Source: Lentibacillus daqui (GTDB lineage Bacteria > Bacillota > Bacilli > Bacillales > Amphibacillaceae). Taken from it: DNA of 64,000 bases. The notes below the pieces were generated by a model. It did no database searches and had not been told where the DNA came from. It saw only the letters and a program-made list of their open reading frames with translations. The stretch spans positions 3,472,001 through 3,536,000 of the forward strand of contig NZ_CP114176.1 in assembly GCF_027186265.1 (NCBI RefSeq), read 5' to 3'. How positions within the stretch are numbered: position 1 is the first letter of the stretch; each line of letters begins with the position of its first letter. The translations under genes were made by a program, and so were the position numbers. Below are positions 53,743 to 63,406 of the stretch, piece after piece.

Positions 53743-54036
53743 CTAAAAGTCAAAAATTGATTTCCCATTCGCACCATCATCATCAAACTCCGATTGTTTT
53801 CCTAATTGCCCATTACGTGGTGAGTCATACGTTTTTCCCATCATTGCCTTCATTTCATTTGCTGTAATATCATTGGTCGTTGCAGTTGGTTCATCTGTAT
53901 TCTCAAGAAGAAGCTCACATAATAGTTTCACATTTTTGATGTGCTCGATCATCTTTTTATGGCTTGTTTGTTTTTCCCTTGCTTGTTGAGCTTCCCTGAT
54001 GATTCGCTGAAGCACCGTTTGATCCGTTACTGACAT
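53743..54036 (-). CDS. ywdI: YwdI family protein (DUF5327)
   Basis: A 97-residue soluble protein: an N-terminal helix pair (TDQTVLQRIIREAQQAR, HIKNVKLLCELLLE) and an acidic, disordered C-terminus ending DDDGANGKSIFDF, the YwdI pattern. It starts behind AAGGAGCG, 51 bp upstream of ywdK, likely cotranscribed. Function unknown. Confidence 0.8.
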   Translation of the reverse strand: MSVTDQTVLQRIIREAQQAREKQTSHKKMIEHIKNVKLLCELLLENTDEPTATTNDITANEMKAMMGKTYDSPRNGQLGKQSEFDDDGANGKSIFDF

Positions 54037-54198
54037 CGTCTAACCGCTCCTTATTTGAACTTTCTACAGTATAACACGTGAAAGGGTATCTATGTAAAAT
54101 CACGGATTAAGGTGGTATGTGCCAAATTAGTTGAGTATCCTTACTAACTAGTTGATCATTTGCGGTATTTCAGTAGCCCAGGTTTCGTGCGCGTACAA

Positions 54199-54225
54199 AA
54201 AGCCTTAGTTCTGTTCCAAGGCTTT
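54199..54225 (-). terminator. Terminator of the 49-residue gene
   Basis: AAAGCCTT (54199-54206) pairs with AAGGCTTT (54218-54225); minus-strand T run follows. Confidence 0.7.
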
Positions 54226-54231
54226 GGCGTT

Positions 54232-54381
54232 CTAACTGAAGATAGTTTTTTCTTTTTCCTTCTGCTGCTCTTCTTTTGTATAGCGGTCAAAAACCCATTG
54301 CAGAAACTTGATTTCACGTTTTTGCAATGGCCTGCCAAGCTTCTCTTGCGTATCCTTACATACCTGCGAAAAACTTCCCAT
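54232..54381 (-). CDS. Small conserved-looking protein, unknown
   Basis: A 49-residue protein starting MGSFSQVCKDTQEKLGR with FLQWVFDRYTKEEQQ, predicted helical and basic. ATG 54381 is placed by GGGAGGG (10 nt); the longer frame to 54447 has no such signal. A terminator directly follows, which supports a real gene. I do not recognise the family. Confidence 0.6.
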   Translation of the reverse strand: MGSFSQVCKDTQEKLGRPLQKREIKFLQWVFDRYTKEEQQKEKEKTIFS

Positions 54382-54593
54382 GATATTGACCCTCCCAAAA
54401 AAATGACAGTCAAAATACTCTCTATATTGTATCCTTATTCTAGTCATATATCAATCTGACCAAATATGTGTTTTTTGTGCATCTTTAAGGCTATGCTTAT
54501 TGCTTTATAACATCTATCTTATTGTTTACTTCCAAAATCTTTCTGGTATTTTACATGCCGGATTTGACTTTTTCGTGCATCAGAAAAAAAGCT

Positions 54594-54824
54594 AATCGAT
54601 CGAGTTTGGCTTGAAATCGATCGAGTTTGGCTTGAAATCGATCGAGTTTGGCTTGAAATCGATCGAGTTTGGCTTGAAATCGATCGAGTTTGGCTTGAAA
54701 TCGATCGAGTTTGGCTTGAAATCGATCGAGTTTGGCTTGAAATCGATCGAGTTTGGCTTGAAATCGATCGAGTTTGGCTTGAAATCGATCGAGTTTGGCT
54801 TGAAATCGATCGAGTTTGGCTTGA
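54594..54824. repeat. Eleven identical 21-bp tandem repeats
   Basis: Eleven head-to-tail copies of a 21-bp unit (AATCGATCGAGTTTGG followed by CTTGA) span 231 bp with no mismatch seen. The unit contains overlapping palindromes ATCGAT and CGATCG. Both strands are open (SIEFGLK or SSQTRSI heptads), but no start signal supports translation. It abuts a GC-rich hairpin at its right end and fills most of the 54382-54875 gap. Too regular and spacer-free for CRISPR. Confidence 0.97.
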
Positions 54825-54851
54825 AAGGCCCCCTTTTACAGGGGGCCTTTC
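54823..54851 (-). terminator. GC-rich hairpin ending the phasin unit
   Basis: GAAAGGCCCCC (54823-54833) pairs with GGGGGCCTTTC (54841-54851). It lies 25 bp after the phasin-like stop and directly joins the tandem array. Confidence 0.7.
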
Positions 54852-54875
54852 AATGAACAAGTTTATTTCTTTAAC

Positions 54876-55172
54876 TTATTTACCTATTTTTTCTTCCAGG
54901 TCATTGATTCTTGAACGTAGTACCTCCATATCTTCTTTGGTTGCAATGCCTAAGTCTTTGAGCATTTTTTCAGTCTGGTTTTGTTGCTTGGTACTCCATT
55001 CGCTTTTTTTGGATTCGCCTTTTTCAATAAAATTGTTCATTACAGTACGTGCCTGTTCCTGAGTTAACTCATTTTTATCAACCAGATCTTTCAATTTCTC
55101 TTCCAATTTCTCCTTGCCACTCACAGCTGCACCCAATCCCAACAAAAATCCTTTACGTAATAAGTCTCCCAT
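54876..55172 (-). CDS. Phasin-like helical protein
   Basis: A 98-residue all-helical protein: a short hydrophobic start (KGFLLGLGAAVSG) then long charged helices (EKLEEKLKDLVDKNELTQEQA, split LEEKLKDLVDK and QARTVMNNF, KATKEDMEVLRSRINDLEEKI) with heptad character. Resembles polyhydroxyalkanoate-regulator/phasin proteins (PhaF/PhaP-like) found beside ABC1 kinases. ATG 55172 follows AGGAGG. It is 11 bp after the ABC1 kinase stop and probably cotranscribed with it. Confidence 0.75.
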   Translation of the reverse strand: MGDLLRKGFLLGLGAAVSGKEKLEEKLKDLVDKNELTQEQARTVMNNFIEKGESKKSEWSTKQQNQTEKMLKDLGIATKEDMEVLRSRINDLEEKIGK

Positions 55173-55183
55173 GATATGACCTC

Positions 55184-56827
55184 CTATTTGTTTGATTGTA
55201 TCATTTGATAATGTCGTAAAAACAACAAATTCAGGATAAAGAAAAAGATAACCAGAACAATCACGCATCCGATTAGCAAGAACGACATTCTCATTTGATA
55301 AGCATAAATACCTGTCAAACCACTACCTGCAACCATAATAAATGATATGACTTCAAGGAGCAAATAGAACTGATGCAGTAATCGATTATACTGTTTCTTC
55401 TTTTGCCATTTTCTATCCTTTTCCCCTCTTTCCAAGAAATCTAACATCGCTTTAGGAAAAGAGATGACTGGCTTTAGTGCATCTTTGGCAATTTCCTTAT
55501 ATACTGATTCGATAAAGGTCTTGCCACCAAACCACTCCTTTATCAATGGCTTGGCCCATTTTCCCAGATCGATTTGTGGGTAAATGCCAAATAATATACC
55601 AAGCACAATTGATACGGCCCGACCTAAATAAGCATAATCGGCCGAAAGCTGGATGGGCTGTTCCCGAATGAAAATACGAATATCATCCTTGATTTGTTCC
55701 ATTACCTGGTTATCCATATTATTAAACGAGCCGTTTTCATACATTTCAATTGTCTGCTTAAACATTTTGATAAGGGAGTTACGGTCGGCATTTGGCAGGA
55801 GAAATTTCATCTCATCCAGTGCTGTTAATATCTTGTCATAATCATCGACAATTATCCCTTGAATGAGGCGTTTAAATAATTGGGTATCCTGTTTGCGAAT
55901 TTCACCAATCATTCCAAAGTCAATAATGACAATGGTTCCGTCTTCCTGAATCAGAATATTCCCTGCATGTGGATCCGCATGAAAATAGCCAGGGTTAAAA
56001 AATTGATCGAAATAAAAATCAAATAAAGTTTTCGCGGTCTCCCTAATATTAATCTCATGTTCATGCATGAAATCGACATCGACTATTTTGGCACCTTTCA
56101 CCCATTCCATGACGAGAATTTTATCGGTACACAACTCATCATAATAATCCGGAATATGTATGGATGGAAACCCTTCATAACGTTCCTTGAAATATTTCGC
56201 AAAATCAAGTTCCTGCCTAAAATGCAATTCTCGCTCCATGACAAAAATTAATTCGCGGTACAAGGTATGCAAGTCGGTCTTTTTTCCAAGCCTGGTAAAC
56301 ACGCGCATCAGCCAAAACACAATTTTTAATGCTTTAAAATCCATATGAAACGTTTCTTTCACATGACGCCTGCGGATTTTAATAGCGACAAGCGTGCCAT
56401 CAAGCAGCCTCCCTTGATACACTTGCCCGATGGATGCGGATGCGATCGGTTTTTCCAGTATTTCACTAAAATGGTCGTCAATACTGCCTCCCCATTCCTG
56501 CTCCATGACGTGTTTTGCATAAGAAAAGGATACAGGTGGAACGCGATCAACCAGACCCGTTAATTCCTTGATGAACACATCTGGCATCAGGTCAGCCCTT
56601 GTACTTAAAAATTGCCCAACCTTGATTAATACGCCGCCAAGCTTCACCGCTTTGATCCGGTATTCTTTGGCTATTTTGCTTAGTAATTCATTCCATTTTT
56701 GCCATGTTCGATCATCCCAGATTCGATGCCTAACATGAAAAAGGTATATTTGGATGATAAACTTTATTGTCATCCAAACGATAACCGTACAACGATAGAT
56801 AACATTGTATTTTAGTGGCTTTTGCAC
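55184..56827 (-). CDS. ABC1/UbiB family atypical kinase
   Basis: An atypical protein-kinase-like ATPase of the ABC1/AarF/UbiB family, usually linked to quinone synthesis or lipid homeostasis. KxGQ motif KVGQFLSTRADLMP near 76, A-rich loop ASASIGQVYQG near 130, VAIKIRR lysine, catalytic FHADPHAGNIL and metal-binding IIDFGMIG. Two C-terminal membrane helices (about 490-545). Start GTG 56827 (behind GAGGTG) is preferred to GTG 56836. It pairs with the phasin-like gene. Confidence 0.92.
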   Translation of the reverse strand: MQKPLKYNVIYRCTVIVWMTIKFIIQIYLFHVRHRIWDDRTWQKWNELLSKIAKEYRIKAVKLGGVLIKVGQFLSTRADLMPDVFIKELTGLVDRVPPVSFSYAKHVMEQEWGGSIDDHFSEILEKPIASASIGQVYQGRLLDGTLVAIKIRRRHVKETFHMDFKALKIVFWLMRVFTRLGKKTDLHTLYRELIFVMERELHFRQELDFAKYFKERYEGFPSIHIPDYYDELCTDKILVMEWVKGAKIVDVDFMHEHEINIRETAKTLFDFYFDQFFNPGYFHADPHAGNILIQEDGTIVIIDFGMIGEIRKQDTQLFKRLIQGIIVDDYDKILTALDEMKFLLPNADRNSLIKMFKQTIEMYENGSFNNMDNQVMEQIKDDIRIFIREQPIQLSADYAYLGRAVSIVLGILFGIYPQIDLGKWAKPLIKEWFGGKTFIESVYKEIAKDALKPVISFPKAMLDFLERGEKDRKWQKKKQYNRLLHQFYLLLEVISFIMVAGSGLTGIYAYQMRMSFLLIGCVIVLVIFFFILNLLFLRHYQMIQSNK

Positions 56828-57070
56828 GATTAGCACCTCAACTTACTATACCCGCAATTGTAAGCGCCTTAAACTTGTTTTCACGCATTATCGGGCTGTA
56901 ATACCAAGTTTCACTGTATAGCATATTCATCTCTTATATTTATACTCGCTTTTAAAAAAATTAAATTTAGGGCTGGATTATTTTGATCTTTAACGGTAGA
57001 ATGGTGAATAAGTAAAGAAATTATATTTATTTCGTTATTAATGTATAAAAATACGCAAAGGGGAATAATT

Positions 57071-58414
57071 ATGCATGAAAAATATAGACTTATAGATCAT
57101 CTGAAATTTATCATTCCGTCATGCATCGGTGTTTTTCTATTTATGATACCTATCCCAAGCAGTGATGGACTAACTATTCCTATTGCCGTTTTGGCCAATT
57201 GGGTAGAGAATTTGCTGGTTGATCAGCTTTCAGCTATTATGATGATCATTATTATCATTACAGCTATCATGACGGTACTTGCCAAAATCAGACCAGAAAC
57301 ATTCACCAAATCACCATTCTTTCAAAATCTGTTCCATGTCAGCAATTTTTGGGCCGTAACGCGCGTGTTAGCTGCCATATTTGCCGTGATGGTGTTTTTC
57401 CATTTGGGAACAGAAGCCATCTATAGTGAGGATACCGGGCAAATGCTCCTTGGTGACTTATTACACGTATTGTTTGCTGTCTTTTTGTTTGCCGGATTAT
57501 TTTTGCCTTTGCTGACGAACTTTGGGCTGCTTGATTTATTTGGTACACTAATGACAAAAATTATGCGGCCATTGTTCCGTTTACCGGGTCGGGCATCAAT
57601 TGATTCACTGGCGTCATGGGTAGGCGATGGAACGATCGGTGTACTGTTGACAAGTAAACAGTATGAAGATGGGTACTATACCAAGCGTGAAGCAGCCGTT
57701 ATTGGTACAACTTTTTCCGTTGTTTCGATTACCTTCACGTTGGTAGTCATTGGTCAAGTGGGACTTGAAAATATGTTTGTTCCTTTTTATTTAACAGTAC
57801 TCATAGCGGGCCTCGTTGCTGCCATCATTATGCCGCGCATTCCGCCGTTATCGAGAAAAGCGGACACTTACATTAATGAAACGACAGAAGATATCGAGGA
57901 ACAAACTCCCGAAGGATATAACAGTCTCACATTTGGCTATAAAAAGGCATTAGAACAAGCCAAAAAGCAGTCCAGCCTTACAAAATTTCTCAAAGAAGGC
58001 GTGCAAAACATCCTGGATATGTGGATGGGAGTTGCCCCAATCGTTATGACGTTTGGCTTGGTTGCCCTGGTTATTGCGGAGTACACCCCGTTCTTCCAGT
58101 GGTTGGGTGTACCATTTATTCCACTACTTGAGCTGTTGCAAATACCATCTGCAGCCGAAGCTTCGGAAACGATATTAATCGGGTTTGCCGATATGTTTCT
58201 TCCGTCCATTGTAGGCTCATCGATTGAATCGGACATGACCAGGTTCATCGTTGCGGCACTATCCGTTACCCAGCTAATCTACATGTCCGAAGTTGGCGGG
58301 CTGCTGCTGGGAACCAAAATACCGGTCTCCTTTGTCGACTTATTTGTCATTTTTATACTAAGAACTATCATTACGTTGCCGGTCATTACTTTAATAGCAC
58401 ATTTTCTTTTTTAG
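57071..58414 (+). CDS. yjiH: YjiH family membrane protein (nucleoside-recognition Gate domains)
   Basis: A 447-residue protein with about ten membrane helices and two Gate/nucleoside-recognition domains, e.g. RASIDSLASWVGDGTIGVLLTSKQYEDGYYTKREA (short pieces: SIDSLASWVGDG, TKREAAVIGTTFSV) and the second half beginning TKFLKEGVQNILDM. Resembles YjiH transporters of unknown substrate. ATG 57071 follows AAAGGGG. Ends in a terminator at 58436. Confidence 0.85.
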   Translation: MHEKYRLIDHLKFIIPSCIGVFLFMIPIPSSDGLTIPIAVLANWVENLLVDQLSAIMMIIIIITAIMTVLAKIRPETFTKSPFFQNLFHVSNFWAVTRVLAAIFAVMVFFHLGTEAIYSEDTGQMLLGDLLHVLFAVFLFAGLFLPLLTNFGLLDLFGTLMTKIMRPLFRLPGRASIDSLASWVGDGTIGVLLTSKQYEDGYYTKREAAVIGTTFSVVSITFTLVVIGQVGLENMFVPFYLTVLIAGLVAAIIMPRIPPLSRKADTYINETTEDIEEQTPEGYNSLTFGYKKALEQAKKQSSLTKFLKEGVQNILDMWMGVAPIVMTFGLVALVIAEYTPFFQWLGVPFIPLLELLQIPSAAEASETILIGFADMFLPSIVGSSIESDMTRFIVAALSVTQLIYMSEVGGLLLGTKIPVSFVDLFVIFILRTIITLPVITLIAHFLF

Positions 58415-58435
58415 ACAGAAATTGGATATAAAACA

Positions 58436-58473
58436 AAAGAGGCTGCCTCCTGAATGAAGGGATCAGCCTCTTT
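58436..58473. terminator. Terminator of yjiH / convergent gene
   Basis: AAAGAGGCTG (58436-58445) pairs with CAGCCTCTTT (58464-58473); between convergent genes, so may serve both. Confidence 0.8.
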
Positions 58474-58493
58474 ATTATTTAGCTGGAAAATGG

Positions 58494-59318
58494 TCAATTA
58501 TTTACAGCTAAAGCATGCTTTATTTTCTGAACAATTAACGAGGTGTTTTTTGGTAACTCTTGATCTACGTGTTCATCTTCACTGGCCTTTTCCACTAGTT
58601 CATCATCATAGCCCAGCTGTTTTGCCACTGCTTTCATAAACTCATAGATACTGCTTATTTTAGCCGGGCCGACATGATACACGCCGGTTAGGTCATTATG
58701 GGCCATTTCATTAATAACCATTGTGACATCGTCAATATGCACAAAGGAGCGAATCAGATCGTCACGAAAGCCAATTGGTTTTCCCGCGCGCAAATGGTAG
58801 GCCAAGCGATCTGTTTGTTCATCCAATTTACCAATAACATTTTCTCCATAAATTGGACCCGCTCGTAAAATCACAGCATTCGTCAGTTCATTCGTAATTA
58901 AATGTTCCGCCTTTACCTTCCCATTTACATAGTTATGAAATTTATGGTCATCAGGTAAAGTGGATATTGGATCATCTTCCACGTATGGACCTTTGCCATC
59001 AGAAAAAACTAAATCGGATGACAAATATACCAATTTTATCTGCGGCGTCAGATGCGTAATCAAGTGCATAAGACCTTGATCGGTTAACTCGTTCTCATTT
59101 GGCCCGCTCATCACTGCCCATACCACCACATCCGGGGTCTCCTCCTTAAAAAAGCGGGAGAATGATTCCGGTTCGTTGACATTCAACTTATAGAGTCCGT
59201 CAAGCATGGCTGGTTCCTGTAAATATGTTCCGATCACTTCATCCGTTTCCGATTCCTTTAATTGTTTATAAACAGATACACCCAAATAACCATTAGCTCC
59301 GAAAACACATATTTTCAT
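58494..59318 (-). CDS. NAD(P)-dependent sugar epimerase/reductase (RmlD-like)
   Basis: A 274-residue short-chain dehydrogenase of the extended type: Rossmann motif VFGANGYLGVSV near 6, YLSSDLVFSDGKGPYVEDD, the YxxxK-like region in NYVNGKVKAE, and ILRAGPIYGEN. Closest to dTDP-4-dehydrorhamnose reductase, but substrate unknown. ATG 59318 follows AAGGTGG. It lies 41 bp from the acyltransferase gene, so the pair may decorate a surface polysaccharide. Confidence 0.8.
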   Translation of the reverse strand: MKICVFGANGYLGVSVYKQLKESETDEVIGTYLQEPAMLDGLYKLNVNEPESFSRFFKEETPDVVVWAVMSGPNENELTDQGLMHLITHLTPQIKLVYLSSDLVFSDGKGPYVEDDPISTLPDDHKFHNYVNGKVKAEHLITNELTNAVILRAGPIYGENVIGKLDEQTDRLAYHLRAGKPIGFRDDLIRSFVHIDDVTMVINEMAHNDLTGVYHVGPAKISSIYEFMKAVAKQLGYDDELVEKASEDEHVDQELPKNTSLIVQKIKHALAVNN

Positions 59319-59358
59319 TTTTGCCACCTTCTATAAATTGGATTTAGAGGTTGTTCTG

Positions 59359-60369
59359 CTAGCTGTGCTCTGTTTTCCTACTTGCCTGACTAAAGACACC
59401 TCTTATAGATGATAATTTCCCCTCAATGACCGGTTGTGAAACCACCTGAATTGGTTTGCTTGACAATAGAAGGACGATAACTGCCGCAATGACGGCCAAT
59501 CCAGCCAAATCCAAAATATTATCGACCTTAAACAAATCATAATGCCGGAATACTTGAATAAAGAATCCATGCAGGAGATACACATATAACGTTCTTGTTC
59601 CCAAATGGGTGAGCATATTTTTATTTTTCGGAACCCAGGCTAAAACGCTCATCGCCATTAGCGCCGAAGTGATATAAACAAGCAGACGTGCAACACCACC
59701 GAAATCCGGCATATCAAGATCACTATACGATTTGGAAGCCAATAGCCAGCCAGAGTTTATTTCAGGCGCAAAATAAATTGCTCCGGCAACCGACACCATG
59801 ACGATTACCGAGATAATTCTTGCCGCTTTCGTCTTTAACAGCATGACATGTTCTTCTTTCAGCCAATAACCAATCAGGAAGAACGGAAAGAACACAAAGG
59901 TACGTGATAAACTAAATGTTTGACCAATCTCACCGAAATACCCAACAAGCAAGCCAATTTCAACAGCAATAGCCATACCTAATACGGGCGGTATCTTTTT
60001 AAACCAGTACAACAGCATATGCCAGCTGAATAGACTGAACAAAAACCACAGTGACCACTGCGGATCAAACAGACCGTTTTGCCAGCTGTCTTTGCCAATA
60101 ATGAAATAAAAAATCGTATAAACCATCTGAAATATTAAATATGGTAATAGCAATTTTTTTGCTAGTTTTAGAACATAGTCTTTTTTGCCCGACCCTTTTG
60201 CAAAAAACCCGGATAAGAAGATAAATGCAGGCATATGAAATGTATAAATCCACATGTATAGCGTGTTAATTTTCTGCGAGTCGTCTGCAAATGGTTGAAG
60301 CATGTGACCAAACACCACTAAAAAAATTAATGCTAGTCTGGCATTATCAAAAAACGCATTTCTTTCCAT
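59359..60369 (-). CDS. Acyltransferase family 3 membrane protein
   Basis: A 336-residue integral membrane O-acyltransferase with about ten helices. It begins ERNAFFDNARLALIFLVVFGHMLQPF, whose FxxN(A)xR and GH match the family active site, and contains FIFLSGFFAKG and WSLWFLFSLFSW. Fucose 4-O-acetylase-like proteins look this way. ATG 60369 follows AAAGGA. Likely modifies a cell-surface glycan; target unknown. Confidence 0.85.
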   Translation of the reverse strand: MERNAFFDNARLALIFLVVFGHMLQPFADDSQKINTLYMWIYTFHMPAFIFLSGFFAKGSGKKDYVLKLAKKLLLPYLIFQMVYTIFYFIIGKDSWQNGLFDPQWSLWFLFSLFSWHMLLYWFKKIPPVLGMAIAVEIGLLVGYFGEIGQTFSLSRTFVFFPFFLIGYWLKEEHVMLLKTKAARIISVIVMVSVAGAIYFAPEINSGWLLASKSYSDLDMPDFGGVARLLVYITSALMAMSVLAWVPKNKNMLTHLGTRTLYVYLLHGFFIQVFRHYDLFKVDNILDLAGLAVIAAVIVLLLSSKPIQVVSQPVIEGKLSSIRGVFSQASRKTEHS

Positions 60370-60544
60370 GAAGCTCATCCTTTTTAAAAAAAGTATGTTG
60401 TTTAATTTCTAGTTTACCCGTTTTCACACGGAAATACCTCCATAACGGCCTATTTTCATCAGGATGTTAAAGCTGTGTAATTGAACTGAAATGAAGATAT
60501 CACGATGTAATAATTTCTATAAAAATGCCATACTTTTGGTCAGC

Positions 60545-60574
60545 GTTGTTTGGGTGCCCCGACACCCAAACAAC
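60545..60574. other. GTTTGGGTG hairpin near ku 3' end
   Basis: GTTGTTTGGGTG (60545-60556) pairs with CACCCAAACAAC (60563-60574) with loop CCCCGA. No T run on the minus strand. A dispersed hairpin class, or a weak terminator for ku. Confidence 0.6.
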
Positions 60575-60577
60575 TGA

Positions 60578-61429
60578 CTACTTCGCCACCTTTTTCTTTT
60601 GAGTTGTTGCTTTTTTCTTTCGTTTTGGTTGTGCCGGTTTGGGTTTGTCCTTTTTGGCACGATCCAGTGACGCCTGCAGTGCATCCATCAGGTTGGTCAC
60701 ATTATCTGGAGTCGGTTGTTTTTCACCCGTTGCTACTACATGATCCTTATTATTTTTCTTATCCTCAATTAAATCAAGCAAAGCGGTTCGGTAGTCATCT
60801 TTATACTTTTCCGGATCAAATTCGGTTGACAATTGTTCAATCAGCATTTTCGCTGTATCCAGTTCTTTTTCGGTTGTCTCTACCTGCTCAGGCACATTTG
60901 GCACGTCCTGTACTTGCCGAACCTCATCAGGATAATGAATGGTTTCGACAACCAATGTATTTTGATAAACCCGAATACAAGCAAGCTGCTCCTTAGAGCG
61001 GATAATCATTTTGGCGACACCAATTTTACCTGTATCCTGTAATGCCGCTCTCAGCAGGGCATAGGATTTACTACCGCCTTCATTAGGTGACAAATAATAG
61101 CTCTTTTCAAAGTAAATCGGGTCAATTTCCTCTAATTGGACGAAATCAACAATTTCCACCGCTTTATCCGCTTGTTCTTTCTTCAAAGCGGCCAATTCCT
61201 CATCGTCCAGGACAACAAATTTATTTTTGGCATATTCATAGGCTTTTACAATTTCATCATTTTCTACTTTTCGGTCACATACAGGACAAACGCGTTCATA
61301 TTTGATTGGTGTCTGGCATTCTTTATGAAGCTGCCTAAGCTTGACATCTTTGTTTTCCGTAGCGGCATGCATTTTAACCGGAATATTCACCAAACCAAAA
61401 CTAATAGTCCCCTTCCACATCGTATGCAT
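60578..61429 (-). CDS. ku: Non-homologous end-joining protein Ku
   Basis: The bacterial Ku homodimer binds DNA ends and recruits LigD. The 283-residue protein begins MHTMWKGTISFGLVNIPVKMH and has the core ring domain (about 1-210), the CPVCDRKVENDEIVKAYE segment, and a lysine-rich C-terminal tail (KPKPAQPKRKKKATTQKKK) for DNA and LigD contact. It is divergent from ligD (135 bp), as in B. subtilis ykoV-ykoU. Spore-stage expression is expected. Confidence 0.96.
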   Translation of the reverse strand: MHTMWKGTISFGLVNIPVKMHAATENKDVKLRQLHKECQTPIKYERVCPVCDRKVENDEIVKAYEYAKNKFVVLDDEELAALKKEQADKAVEIVDFVQLEEIDPIYFEKSYYLSPNEGGSKSYALLRAALQDTGKIGVAKMIIRSKEQLACIRVYQNTLVVETIHYPDEVRQVQDVPNVPEQVETTEKELDTAKMLIEQLSTEFDPEKYKDDYRTALLDLIEDKKNNKDHVVATGEKQPTPDNVTNLMDALQASLDRAKKDKPKPAQPKRKKKATTQKKKVAK

Positions 61430-61504
61430 GAAACATACCTCCTTTTTTTACATGAAATGTCTCTGTTTTAGTGTTCCGTTCTTGTTTCACTTTATCCTTT
61501 ATGG

Positions 61505-61531
61505 GTAATTATCTTCTCTTGAGCCATATTA
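61505..61531 (+). promoter_or_regulatory. Possible forespore (sigma-G-like) promoter of ligD
   Basis: GTAAT (61505-61509) and CATATTA (61525-61531) resemble sigma-G -35 and -10 elements; the 15-bp spacing is shorter than usual. In B. subtilis ykoU/ykoV belong to the sigma-G regulon. Confidence 0.3.
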
Positions 61532-61563
61532 TAAAGTGATTACTAAAAGGAGGTGTTTTAGTA

Positions 61564-63381
61564 ATGGAAATCATGAAGCCAATTGCCAGCACAACCATAC
61601 CGACCGGCGCTGAGTGGGTATATGAGGTGAAATATGATGGTTTTCGTTGTTTGCTTTCCTGGGAGAAGGATCAGGCGACATTAACAAGTAAAAACAATAA
61701 AGATTTAACTTCCTTGTTCCCTGAAATTGTAAATTTTTGCAATGTCCACCAGAAAAGGGTTGAACACTTGCTACCCGTTCAATTAGATGGCGAGTTAACT
61801 GTATTGAATCATACGTACCAGGCTAATTTCTCATGGATGCATACGCGCGGCAGAATAAAAACGGCATCGACAATCCACCAAGCGGCAAGGAAACGGCCGG
61901 CAACATTACTGGCATTTGACATGTTGCAGGTAAACGGTATCGATTTAATGACTAAATCATTCCAGCAACGCAAAGAACAATTAAAAGATTTTTTTATTGC
62001 AGGCGGCTGGGATTTTGATATTTCTCCATTAAATCGGATTAGTTACGTGCCCTGTCTGCAGGATGCAACCGAACTTTGGAATCGTATTTTTACATATAAG
62101 GCGGAAGGGATCATTGCCAAACGGAAAAATAGCGACTACACAGGTGGAAAAAACCATCGCGACTGGTTAAAAGTGAAGAATTGGCGCACCATCCAATGTG
62201 TTCTTACCCATTACGATCCGAAAAATGATTATTTTACCGCCGTTGTTTGGAATGGTCATGATTGGCAGGAAGTCGGCAAATGCAAACATGGGCTTGGTCA
62301 GGAACCAAAAGCGACGTTAAAGCAATTATTTGCCACCAAAGGGGAAAAAGTTGAAACTGGTTACCTGCTCCCACCAGCTATTTGTGCAGAAATCCATACC
62401 CTTGATTTACTGGAGCAAGAAATCCGCGAACCCGAGTTTGCCAAGCTGTTGGTTAACACCCTTGCTACAGACTGTACAGCAGAAAAATTAGCACTGGACA
62501 TAGCCATGCTACCTGAAGAACTGGATTTAACCAAACCGGATAAACTGTTATGGCCGAATGCAAATTTCACAAAAGGCGATCTGCTTGTTTATTTAAGAGA
62601 AATATCACCCTATATGCTGCCATTTTTGCAAGATCATGTACTCACATTAATTCGTTGTCCGGACGGCGTGGATGGGGAATCATTTTTCCAAAAACACCTA
62701 CCCGATTATGCCCCCTCCTATATTGACAGTATCATGGCAGAAAACGAACGGTTGATGATCTGTAATAACTTGAAGACACTTGTCTGGTTCGGTAATCATG
62801 GCGCATTGGAATACCATATTCCTTTTCAACGGTCTAAAAGCGCAACCCCTTCTGAAATTGTATTCGACCTTGACCCACCAGACCGAGAGCGTTTTTCACT
62901 TGCTGTTTTTGCAGCTCAATTATTAAAACAAATAGTTGATGATCTAGAAATTGTTCCCTTTGTAAAAACATCAGGTAATAAAGGATTACAAGTGCATATC
63001 CCTATTCCGGAAAATAGCATGACTTATGATGAAACAGCTATTTTTACGCAAGCGATTGCCCGGACGCTGGAGCAGGAATATCCACAGTATTTTACAACCG
63101 AGCGAATGAAGAAAAATCGTCATGAACGCCTGTATCTTGACTATATGCAGCACGGTCGGGATAAAACGATCATTGCCCCTTATTCACCAAGGAAAATTAC
63201 GGAAGGAACAGTTGCCACGCCACTTTTTTGGGAGGAACTCAAGGAGGATTTATCACCGGTTGAATTTACAATTGCCAATGCAGTTGATCGTGTAAAATCA
63301 CTTGGCGACCCATTTGCCGGTTATTTTATTGTGAAGGAACGGCAGAATTTAGATCCGGTGAAACAATTAATTGAAGAATGA
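61564..63381 (+). CDS. ligD: NHEJ DNA ligase/polymerase LigD
   Basis: A two-domain repair enzyme of 605 residues. The ATP-dependent ligase is N-terminal: catalytic Lys in EVKYDGFR near 23, LDGELTVL, and GIIAKRKNSDYTGG near 180. A primase-polymerase domain is C-terminal (about 310-600) with PDKLLWPN, VFDLDPPDRE (metal-binding Asp residues), TSGNKGLQVHIP. No nuclease domain, as in Bacillus LigD. It starts behind AAAGGAGGTG and works with Ku. Confidence 0.96.
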   Translation: MEIMKPIASTTIPTGAEWVYEVKYDGFRCLLSWEKDQATLTSKNNKDLTSLFPEIVNFCNVHQKRVEHLLPVQLDGELTVLNHTYQANFSWMHTRGRIKTASTIHQAARKRPATLLAFDMLQVNGIDLMTKSFQQRKEQLKDFFIAGGWDFDISPLNRISYVPCLQDATELWNRIFTYKAEGIIAKRKNSDYTGGKNHRDWLKVKNWRTIQCVLTHYDPKNDYFTAVVWNGHDWQEVGKCKHGLGQEPKATLKQLFATKGEKVETGYLLPPAICAEIHTLDLLEQEIREPEFAKLLVNTLATDCTAEKLALDIAMLPEELDLTKPDKLLWPNANFTKGDLLVYLREISPYMLPFLQDHVLTLIRCPDGVDGESFFQKHLPDYAPSYIDSIMAENERLMICNNLKTLVWFGNHGALEYHIPFQRSKSATPSEIVFDLDPPDRERFSLAVFAAQLLKQIVDDLEIVPFVKTSGNKGLQVHIPIPENSMTYDETAIFTQAIARTLEQEYPQYFTTERMKKNRHERLYLDYMQHGRDKTIIAPYSPRKITEGTVATPLFWEELKEDLSPVEFTIANAVDRVKSLGDPFAGYFIVKERQNLDPVKQLIEE

Positions 63382-63406
63382 TGGTTTAAAAATATCATGG
63401 AAAATG

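Noticed and set aside
54594..54824. CRISPR array
   Set aside because: Units are contiguous 21-bp tandem copies without spacers and there are no cas genes nearby.
54519..54860. Repeat proteins (SSQTRSI or KSIEFGL heptads) on either strand
   Set aside because: They are direct translations of the 21-bp tandem array; no ribosome site or family supports them.
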